DNA of 12,818 bases from an uncultured Odoribacter sp. (GTDB lineage: Bacteria; Bacteroidota; Bacteroidia; Bacteroidales; Marinifilaceae), in assembly GCA_905204385.1 (NCBI GenBank), contig CAJKZL010000037.1:1-12818 (forward strand). The letters run 5' to 3'. Position 1 is the first letter of the stretch. Each line of letters starts with the position of its first letter. Positions 6,820 through 12,818 of the stretch are shown in pieces. The notes under the pieces were generated by a model, which ran no database searches, was not told where the DNA came from, and saw only the letters and a program-made list of their open reading frames with translations. A program made the translations under genes and the position numbers.

Positions 6820-7914
6820 CTAAGGTAACATTTTTCCTACCAATTCCCTCAATTGCTCTCCCCGGATTTGTTTAGCGATAATCCGGTTGTTTTCGTCCAG
6901 GACAAAAATGGCCGGCACGGCATCTACCCCATATTGTTTCACCACCGGGCATTCCCAGCCTCGCAGAGACGAAAGGTGTGTCCAGGTTAATCCATCCTTC
7001 CGAATCGCGCCGGTCCAGGCTTCTTCCCGGTTGTCCAGAGATATACTTACAATCGCCAGCCCTTTGTCCTTATAATCGTTTTTCAACGCAACCATATTCG
7101 GATTTTCCAGCCTACAAGGTCCGCACCAGGAAGCCCAGAAATCCAGAATTTTAAGTTTTCCTTTCACAGCATACATGTCCACCTCTAGCCCCTCTGGATT
7201 CTTCAGGACAAAATCCGGTGCCACAGCTCCCACACTCACCTGCTCGAATTTTTTCATCAGGGTCTGTAACCATTTCCCCGGCTCCAGCTCCCGTTCCTGC
7301 TCATTCAAGCGGGCGTAACATGCTTGCAAGGCTTCCGCATTCATCCGGTCCATACCCGCAGTCAGGGTATAAGCAGCAAAAAGATTACCCCGGTTCTTCT
7401 CCACCAATTTTTCGATTTCATTCCGGACTTTTGCTTGTTCTGCCTCTATCTTTTCTTTCAGTTCCCCGGCAGTTTTCATATGCATAGCCTCCGCAGCCTC
7501 CTGTCTTGCCGTCTGGAGTTGCTTTAACTTGCTATTAGCCTTCTTTTGAATTTTATGATACTCATTTAAAGTTTGTTGCAAGCGTCCGCCTTTCACTCTT
7601 GCCGGCCCTTCGTCCGGCCAAAACACTTCAAATGATTTATCTGTATCCAATAAGATAACTGCCGGCAATTTCCGGTTTTTCGTCACCAACATTGCCACGC
7701 AAGCTGTAGGTATTTCTCCTTCCATGACGAATTTCCCCTGTTGTTCGATCCGGGCCTCCCCGATCGTATCGAGATATTGGTGTTTCCCCCGGGTCAACAG
7801 CAATATTTCTCCATGCTCCGTTCCGGATAACTCACCTTTGATTTTATATTTTTCTCCCAGGACAATACCTGAGAGAAAAATAAAAAACAATATGATATTC
7901 AATTTTAAATACAT
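6820..7914 (-). CDS. periplasmic TlpA-like thioredoxin with N-terminal DUF4369-like domain
   Basis: This protein of 364 residues is exported by an N-terminal signal (MYLKLNIILFFIFLSGIVLG; no lipobox Cys). Residues ~22-110 form the small beta domain (KYKIKGELSGTEHGEILLL) seen as DUF4369 in Bacteroidetes TlpA proteins. Residues ~115-175 are highly charged and helical, probably a coiled-coil linker. Residues ~226-364 are a thioredoxin/AhpC-TSA fold with active site WCGPC (263-267) in the motif ILDFWASWCGPCRLENP and the cis-proline loop AVPAIF (Pro334). It is expected to reduce disulfides in the periplasm; the substrate is unknown. It is the last gene of the SusCD operon, beginning 9 bp after the PKD-like gene stop, so translation is probably coupled. 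The TCAGGAAGT before the ATG looks like a Shine-Dalgarno sequence but sits unusually close to the start. Confidence 0.9.
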   Translation of the reverse strand: MYLKLNIILFFIFLSGIVLGEKYKIKGELSGTEHGEILLLTRGKHQYLDTIGEARIEQQGKFVMEGEIPTACVAMLVTKNRKLPAVILLDTDKSFEVFWPDEGPARVKGGRLQQTLNEYHKIQKKANSKLKQLQTARQEAAEAMHMKTAGELKEKIEAEQAKVRNEIEKLVEKNRGNLFAAYTLTAGMDRMNAEALQACYARLNEQERELEPGKWLQTLMKKFEQVSVGAVAPDFVLKNPEGLEVDMYAVKGKLKILDFWASWCGPCRLENPNMVALKNDYKDKGLAIVSISLDNREEAWTGAIRKDGLTWTHLSSLRGWECPVVKQYGVDAVPAIFVLDENNRIIAKQIRGEQLRELVGKMLP

Positions 7915-7923
7915 ACTTCCTGA

Positions 7924-9486
7924 TTAAATTTTAACTTCGTCAAACATATTCCACATCACGATGGTGTACACTATATCCTGAATGGGTCCGAAACCGGAAT
8001 GGACTTTAACGTCTATCAAATCGGCAGCCTGGCTAAAGTATAGGTCATGCACTTCGCCTTTGTCCCCCTTATTTACGACAACTGCCAGTTTAAAATTTTC
8101 GTTCTTATCCAAACTAGAATCTAAACGATTGACAGCCCTGAATTGTATTTGGGAAATCATTCCACCCGCATTGTATAGTTGCCTGACTTCTCCGCTAGCC
8201 AGGTTCAATACATATAATGAATGTCCGGTAGAATAAAATAGCTGATTCGCAAAAGCCAGTGAAGTGGCAAAACAGGAATTTCCATCGATATCCATCCGCT
8301 TTATAACAATAGAGTCTATTTTCACTTGTTCATTTTGAACATTATAATTGATTTGATGGAAAGTATAAACCGTATCCTTCACTAACAAAGTAGCACCTTC
8401 CCGCCCCTCTCCGGTATTCAGTCTCTTGCCCAGCCAGATTACCTCCCGGTTTTTCACACTTCCATCTGTTGCGGTATAAGTAGTACGGAAAGGAGCATAA
8501 GTCAATAAACTGCGGTTACTGTTAGCGGCACCGGCACTATAATAATTTCCGCCATTGAAATAATACATCAGCTTTCGGTTGGCTTCATCCCAAATGGTGG
8601 TATAATCATTGTCAGACGTATAAATTTTATCAGCCTTATAATTTTCGAGTACCGGACTGGCCTTGAGGCTGAAAAAACTTCCTTCGCCTCCGCTATGATA
8701 CAATTTATGCTGTTCGTCCATCAACATACAATAGTGACTGGTATTCACCGCAAATCCCCCGGTAATCCTCGGCATGTCCAAATTCGGAATGATGTCTTCA
8801 TACCTTTTACGGATGACGAAATCGTAGGCATACATATAATCTACACTATCGGGTCCCGTTACGATTAATTGTTCATAAGAATCCAGCTTTGCCACACTGA
8901 CCCCATTCCTTCCGCAATAAAGCAAATGTTCAGCGTTCTCAAATTTTCGTTCTCCGAACAATTCCTGATATACATCATACGTAATCAAACTATTTGCACT
9001 ATCCGGATTTTCAATAGCCCCTATTTGCCGATCGCCAGGTTTGCCGTGCAAAACCAAATAACTCCTCATAAAAGGCAATTGGGTTTTCATGGTCAACATG
9101 GTATGATACGAAACGTTATCATCTAAATCCGTCAACCGGAACAACACCATGTATTCCGTTTTTACTTTAGGAAAAAACTTCAGCGTAAGCTCAAGTGATT
9201 CTACCGTATCCCTATAATCTTTCTCACCTACAACAATCCAGCGGTAGGCCAGGTTTGCCGCATTTTCCTTCAAAGTCTGGGATATCACCGGGCGATAAGT
9301 CACCGACAAGGTATCGAGAGAAGGTTGACGGTAAACATATGTATTTGTATTATCTCCGGAATTACTGGCCGGAGAAAATGTAAAAGCAACTTCATTTACT
9401 TCCCGGTAATCATAGTTGCCCTTATCTTCGTAACAACTCCAGATAGACCAGGCAATCAAGAGTAAAAAATATATCTTCGTTTTCAT
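7924..9486 (-). CDS. PKD-like family surface lipoprotein
   Basis: This lipoprotein of 520 residues has a signal MKTKIYFLLLIAWSIWSC with the lipid-bearing Cys at 18, followed by YEDKGNYDYRE. The CY-[DE]-D-K-G-N-Y-D-Y start is a hallmark of the PKD-like lipoprotein family found beside SusC/SusD in Bacteroidetes, and acidic residues after the Cys favour export to the cell surface. Residues ~30-130 fit a PKD-like beta-sandwich (containing LAYRWIVVG and EYMVLFRLTDLDD). The remainder (about 140-510) is rich in repeated short beta stretches such as HYCMLMDEQHKLYHSGG and resembles a propeller-like fold; that fold is inference. It has no visible catalytic motif. It probably binds ligand or caps the SusCD complex. 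It lies 84 bp after the DUF4843 gene and 9 bp before the TlpA gene. Confidence 0.85.
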   Translation of the reverse strand: MKTKIYFLLLIAWSIWSCYEDKGNYDYREVNEVAFTFSPASNSGDNTNTYVYRQPSLDTLSVTYRPVISQTLKENAANLAYRWIVVGEKDYRDTVESLELTLKFFPKVKTEYMVLFRLTDLDDNVSYHTMLTMKTQLPFMRSYLVLHGKPGDRQIGAIENPDSANSLITYDVYQELFGERKFENAEHLLYCGRNGVSVAKLDSYEQLIVTGPDSVDYMYAYDFVIRKRYEDIIPNLDMPRITGGFAVNTSHYCMLMDEQHKLYHSGGEGSFFSLKASPVLENYKADKIYTSDNDYTTIWDEANRKLMYYFNGGNYYSAGAANSNRSLLTYAPFRTTYTATDGSVKNREVIWLGKRLNTGEGREGATLLVKDTVYTFHQINYNVQNEQVKIDSIVIKRMDIDGNSCFATSLAFANQLFYSTGHSLYVLNLASGEVRQLYNAGGMISQIQFRAVNRLDSSLDKNENFKLAVVVNKGDKGEVHDLYFSQAADLIDVKVHSGFGPIQDIVYTIVMWNMFDEVKI

Positions 9487-9570
9487 ATGATTTTAGTTTT
9501 ATCTTTAATAGTACAACAGTGTACAAAAGCATCTCAACAATTTATAAACGAACTTTCCGTTATCCTTCCG
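9487..9570 (-). other. 84-bp spacer within the SusCD operon, with small repeats
   Basis: This is the largest gap in the operon, between the DUF4843 and PKD-like genes. On the minus strand, TAACGGAA occurs twice 11 bp apart (plus 9566-9573 and 9555-9562), the first copy including the DUF4843 stop codon. A short hairpin GTACA-ACAG-TGTAC lies at 9511-9524. No T-run follows the hairpin and no TTTG/TAnnTTTG promoter was seen, so the operon probably reads through. The spacer may adjust relative expression or mRNA stability. Confidence 0.4.
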
Positions 9571-10281
9571 TTATAATTCAGGCAAAGTAAAATCTTTGGG
9601 ATTGTCCGGATGTGCCGCATTATATTCTTCCAAAGCCGCTTTCAAATTCGGATAATACATTCGGGTCCAAGCCAGAGGCGATTTATAACCCGGAATATCT
9701 TTCTTTTGGAAATAAGTCAACACAAAAGCATGCTTGGAAGCACTCCATGCCCCCAGATAGGTAATAAAAAAGTCATCCCATTCAACGGGTTTCGTATACT
9801 TGTCCTTCAGCACAATTTGATAGATCTGTTTTTCGGTCACTCCGGGTTCAAATTCCATTTTATCGTAATCAAATGTCAATCCTATAGCAAAATCCTCCTG
9901 TCTTTCTTCCGGACGATGCAGGATGATTCGAACTTTTGCTTCCGCTTTTGCACTGTCCAATACACATTTTGACAACAATTCCACATTTGCCAAACGGGAC
10001 GAGTCCTGCCCCTCAAGCGGCTGGAATTTAAAGAATATCTCCCGGCGATAATCAGCCCGGTTGCCTAGTAAACGAATGGGAACCGACACTGTATCAGCCC
10101 TTAATGAATCTCCGATATACGTGTCTTTCCCACCGACCTTCACCGGCATTTCTGCAAAGTTACGGCCCACAGACTGATCTTTAAAATAAACGCCATCTTG
10201 CTCTTGGGCATACCGGAAAGGTTCTTCTTCCTGACATGCGATGATGGAAACGAATATGAGTAGTAAAGTTAATGTTTTCAT
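9571..10281 (-). CDS. DUF4843 domain-containing lipoprotein
   Basis: This lipoprotein of 236 residues has a signal MKTLTLLLIFVSIIAC, Cys16 being the lipid site, followed by QEEEPFRY; the acidic run fits surface export. The body has the features of DUF4843 proteins: an early YFKDQS strand, a stretch SVPIRLLGNRADYRREIFFKF (about 66-86) and a later region with long-chain acidic/aromatic residues ending in a Pro-rich tail (HPDNPKDFTLPEL). DUF4843 proteins occur almost only next to susD and PKD-like lipoprotein genes and have no established activity. A structural or ligand-binding role in the SusCD complex is the simplest guess. It lies 50 bp after susD and 84 bp before the PKD-like gene, in the same direction. 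Confidence 0.82.
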   Translation of the reverse strand: MKTLTLLLIFVSIIACQEEEPFRYAQEQDGVYFKDQSVGRNFAEMPVKVGGKDTYIGDSLRADTVSVPIRLLGNRADYRREIFFKFQPLEGQDSSRLANVELLSKCVLDSAKAEAKVRIILHRPEERQEDFAIGLTFDYDKMEFEPGVTEKQIYQIVLKDKYTKPVEWDDFFITYLGAWSASKHAFVLTYFQKKDIPGYKSPLAWTRMYYPNLKAALEEYNAAHPDNPKDFTLPEL

Positions 10282-10331
10282 ATCATCTGAATTTTATTCA
10301 TTCTTCTTTTATTCACAGTAAACAAAGCGGT

Positions 10332-11750
10332 CTAGTCGCCGGCAATCAGTCCGAATTCGACCTCATCATCGGGAATAGGAAAAACGTAAGCGTCAAAATC
10401 CCTTACCGGACAACGCCAAAATGTTTTGGCATGATGACGTTTCAGGAAATAAAAGAACTGCCCCTCGGCGAAGAAATCTTTTTGATATTCCTTCTGAAGT
10501 TCCTCCATCCTTACGGCAGCAGTAAATGTCGCCCCGGCCTGAAGATTACTGTTATAGGAAATACCCCGGGCATTTCTCACCGCATTGATATATTGCGGAC
10601 TCTCGTCCAGAGCAACAGATTCTGCCAGGATATAATACATTTCGGACAACCGGATCAGCGGGAGTTTCTCGTCATAAAGCGTTTGGTTAGAGGGAAGATA
10701 CTTCCGGCACATCAATTGTGCTTTGGCATTATGACTAAAACCGTATTGTTCTTTATAACGGATATCGTTCAGACCAATTGTATTCACTTCAAATATCTCC
10801 TGAGCATTAGCAGCACTAATCCAGTATTCACGGTTATTGCCAAACTCAGATGCAATGGTCCACAGGTTTTCATACCGGGTTTCCATATCATATATCTCCA
10901 ATCCGAAAATAGTTTCACCGTACATCGCTACGTCCACCCGGTTATCGCTTACAAGACTTAAACCGCTATGGTCGATCACTTCACGGGCATACTTTGCCGC
11001 TTTTTCATAATTGCCGGCATACAAGTACACCCGGGCCAACATGGCCTTCACGGCATATTTGTTCATCCGATGCTTCCTTTCGCCGACAAAAGGTTCCTTA
11101 TAATTGTAATTATAATTCATCCCGTCATTTTTCAACAATTGCTCGGCTTGCAAAAGGTCCTGCAAAATTTTACCGACCAATTCATGGGCAGCCATTTGCG
11201 GAACTTTATCCGGTGTAAACTGATCCCGCCAGGGAATCGTCAATACCGTAGAATCTTCCGAATACACGGGTCCCCAAAGACGTAACAGATCAAAATAATG
11301 AAAAGCCCTCAGCCCCAAAGCCTCACCTTTCATCATTTCCCGATAGCCCGGCCTGGTGATTATTTCTCCGTACAATTCCAGATTGGCCAGAAAATTATTA
11401 ATATTGGCTATCGTTTTATACATTTCACTCCAGATGGTTGCAATCTTATTCTTGGATTCTTTCTCGGTGATATAGTTATAAATCTTAGCTCTTTCTTCGT
11501 CTCCTTTATTCGTTATGTAATTATCATAACGCTGGACGAGACACTCGATGAAGTCAAAACTCAATTGCCGGCCATAAGTCTCATTATTTGTCATCCGGCT
11601 GTATATGCCGATTAGTGCACTCTTAAAACCGCTTTCATCCTTGAACAATTCTTCTGTCTTGACATCCGTTTTGGGACTCACATCAATCCAATCCTGACAA
11701 GAAGTCGTGAATAGGGTCAGGACTAATATACCTATATATACTTTTTTCAT
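10332..11750 (-). CDS. SusD/RagB family nutrient-binding outer-membrane lipoprotein
   Basis: This lipoprotein of 472 residues has a signal MKKVYIGILVLTLFTTSC (lipid Cys18), then QDWIDVSPKTDVKTEELFKDESGFKSALIGIYSRM, the usual N-terminus of SusD-like proteins. The helical TPR-like region (about 40-240) includes MMKGEALGLRAFHYFDLLRLWGPV, a highly typical SusD block, and ARVYLYAGNYEKAAKYAREVI. The C-terminal part has PLIRLSEMYYILAESVA and ends with FYFLKRHHAKTFWRCPVRDFDAYVFPIPDDEVE, as in the family (R..R...PIP..E). It lies over the SusC barrel as a hinged lid and binds ligand on the cell surface. It starts 14 bp after the susC stop. The length is on the short side for glycan-binding SusD proteins but normal for the group paired with DUF4843/PKD-like lipoproteins. 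The ligand is not predictable from sequence alone. Confidence 0.93.
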   Translation of the reverse strand: MKKVYIGILVLTLFTTSCQDWIDVSPKTDVKTEELFKDESGFKSALIGIYSRMTNNETYGRQLSFDFIECLVQRYDNYITNKGDEERAKIYNYITEKESKNKIATIWSEMYKTIANINNFLANLELYGEIITRPGYREMMKGEALGLRAFHYFDLLRLWGPVYSEDSTVLTIPWRDQFTPDKVPQMAAHELVGKILQDLLQAEQLLKNDGMNYNYNYKEPFVGERKHRMNKYAVKAMLARVYLYAGNYEKAAKYAREVIDHSGLSLVSDNRVDVAMYGETIFGLEIYDMETRYENLWTIASEFGNNREYWISAANAQEIFEVNTIGLNDIRYKEQYGFSHNAKAQLMCRKYLPSNQTLYDEKLPLIRLSEMYYILAESVALDESPQYINAVRNARGISYNSNLQAGATFTAAVRMEELQKEYQKDFFAEGQFFYFLKRHHAKTFWRCPVRDFDAYVFPIPDDEVEFGLIAGD

Positions 11751-11764
11751 AACCGATAGATCAT

Positions 11765-12818
11765 TTAATTAAACAATACGGACAACGAAAGATTGAATGT
11801 CCTGGCAAAAGGATAATCCAACCCTCTTTCTTGTTTTACCGTCGAAAAACGGGCAATATCCTGCATAGAGAAATTCATATTTATACTGGCAATACGGCCA
11901 TAATTCAAGAACTTGAATTTCTGCGCATCCATCCGATAGCCCATGCCGATGGAAGTAAACTTGAATTCATTGAATTTCTGAACAAAACGGCTGCTGCTGG
12001 GCGTATTCTGTCCCTCTTTTTTAATGGGCCTGTATTTCGCATGCCGGTTTGTCGCAGACCAGCGGTCCTCCATTGCCCTGCGATCCAGATTATACAACAG
12101 CGAAGCATTCTCAATCCGGTCAACCAGGGTCTGATTATATTTATACCCGCCAAATTGATAGGAAAAAGCCAGGTTCAGCGATAATCCCTTGTAATTAAAA
12201 TTCGAAGTAATCGCTCCGTTCATTTTCGGATTTTGGTCACCCACGGCCACTTTATCGGCAGCACTCCATACAAAGGTTTTCTCTCCGGTCTTTTTCAGGA
12301 AAATTTCTTCTCCGCTTTCCGGATCCAATCCCAAGGAAGGTACTGTAAATAATTGAGTGGTAGACTTCCCTTCTTCGTAAATAGGCTGCGGGGCACCGGT
12401 CGACTTCAGATTTTCCTCATTCATTTTTTTCACGACATTGGAAATTTTCTTAATCTTATTCCTGTTGTGCGCACCATTAAAAGAGAGATTCCAGGATATT
12501 TGACGTTTATAATCGCGGATAGGGGTAATATTGACATGAAAATCGTATCCTTTATTCAATACCGAACCGGCATTGGTCACCATGGTACTGAATCCAACCG
12601 AGGGAGCCAGGGTATACGACAAGAGCAGCTGGTCGGTCAGATTATTATAATAATTGAATGAAAAACCTAAACGGTTATCCCAAAATCCGATCTCCATTCT
12701 GACATTTCTGTTTTTCGTTTTCGACCATCCCAAGTCCGGGTTAGCAACGCCCTTCAGTTGTGCTCCGATAACGTCCGAAGCCGGATAAGGAAACAACAAA
12801 ACACTGAACGAATACATA
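11765..12818 (-). CDS. SusC/RagA family TonB-linked outer-membrane protein, C-terminal part
   Basis: The frame runs off the right edge, so the signal, carboxypeptidase-like domain, plug and first barrel strands are missing; the Met at 12815-12817 is internal. The visible ~350 residues contain typical late SusC barrel strands: GVANPDLGWSKTKNRNVRMEIGFWDNRLGFSFNYY, VTNAGSVLNKGYDFHVN, MNGAITSNFNYKGLSLNLAFSYQFGG, and the classical end RGLDYPFARTFNLSLSVLFN, whose last aromatic/Asn residues fit an outer-membrane barrel signal. Full-length relatives are about 1,000 residues or more. It should be the pore of the importer, driven by TonB/ExbBD, and the first gene visible in the operon; the promoter and any anti-sigma gene would lie outside the window. 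Confidence 0.95.
   Translation of the reverse strand, partial: MYSFSVLLFPYPASDVIGAQLKGVANPDLGWSKTKNRNVRMEIGFWDNRLGFSFNYYNNLTDQLLLSYTLAPSVGFSTMVTNAGSVLNKGYDFHVNITPIRDYKRQISWNLSFNGAHNRNKIKKISNVVKKMNEENLKSTGAPQPIYEEGKSTTQLFTVPSLGLDPESGEEIFLKKTGEKTFVWSAADKVAVGDQNPKMNGAITSNFNYKGLSLNLAFSYQFGGYKYNQTLVDRIENASLLYNLDRRAMEDRWSATNRHAKYRPIKKEGQNTPSSSRFVQKFNEFKFTSIGMGYRMDAQKFKFLNYGRIASINMNFSMQDIARFSTVKQERGLDYPFARTFNLSLSVLFN

Noticed and set aside
6803..6830. Small inverted repeat ACCTCACTAAGGT as a bidirectional terminator between sigma and TlpA genes
   Set aside because: The stem is only 4-5 bp with no proper T-run, too weak to call.
7915..7923. AGGAAG as a Shine-Dalgarno site for the TlpA gene
   Set aside because: It ends one base before the ATG, too close for normal pairing, and Bacteroidetes rarely rely on such sites.
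11098..11115. Perfect 8-bp AT palindrome TTATAATT-GT-AATTATAA inside susD
   Set aside because: It encodes alternating Asn/Tyr codons (NYNYNY) in the SusD protein, so a coding origin explains it; an operator in mid-gene is not supported.
12815..12817. ATG at the right edge as the true start of the SusC gene
   Set aside because: The protein begins in the middle of barrel strands, with signal peptide and plug missing; the gene clearly continues past the window.

Overview
The window looks like part of a chromosome from a Bacteroidales gut-type anaerobe. The evidence is a SusC/SusD-type outer-membrane importer with accessory lipoproteins, a Bacteroidetes-expansion ECF sigma factor, a DUF4369/TlpA-type thioredoxin, a canonical Bacteroides promoter (TTTG, 19 bp, TAnnTTTG) and signal peptides ending in the LxAQ/lipobox style of that phylum. 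Gene content would fit Odoribacter/Butyricimonas or Bacteroides/Parabacteroides relatives; this is inference from gene style, not a species call.

Layout. (1) Positions 1-785 (+) hold the 3' end of an AT-rich O-antigen ligase/polymerase-like membrane protein with C-terminal TPRs, probably the edge of a surface-polysaccharide locus. (2) Positions 786-1468 carry no convincing gene. They hold a strong 20-bp inverted repeat resembling the ends of IS3/IS150-group elements and a probable terminator for the leftward pyrophosphatase gene. (3) Positions 1469-3655 (-) encode a complete K+-dependent membrane pyrophosphatase with residues that fit the Na+/H+ dual-pumping subfamily. (4) Positions 3756-4259 (-) encode a bacterioferritin with all ferroxidase ligands, its own terminator (3677-3739) and its own promoter (4321-4351). 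(5) Positions 4464-6059 (+) encode a secreted GH31 enzyme of the MYORG/alpha-galactosidase-like branch, followed by a strong hairpin. (6) Positions 6242-6802 (+) encode an ECF sigma factor with a GTG start. (7) From the right edge back to 6820 (-) runs an operon: susC (partial), susD, a DUF4843 lipoprotein, a PKD-like lipoprotein and a TlpA-like thioredoxin.

How the genes work together. The five-gene leftward operon is the only clear multi-gene system. It should form an outer-membrane SusCD importer with two extra surface lipoproteins and a periplasmic redox protein. It has no glycan hydrolase of its own, so a peptide or other non-glycan ligand is at least as likely as a carbohydrate. The ECF sigma gene converges on the operon with a 17-bp gap; no FecR-type anti-sigma gene is visible. 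The GH31 gene is separated from the operon by the sigma gene and its own hairpin, and may act alone. The pyrophosphatase and bacterioferritin are housekeeping-type single genes (ion motive force from PPi; iron storage and oxidative protection). I saw no CRISPR array, rRNA, tRNA, phage module or defence system. The most unusual signals are the IS-like palindrome, the dual-cation pyrophosphatase signature and the hydrolase-free SusCD operon.
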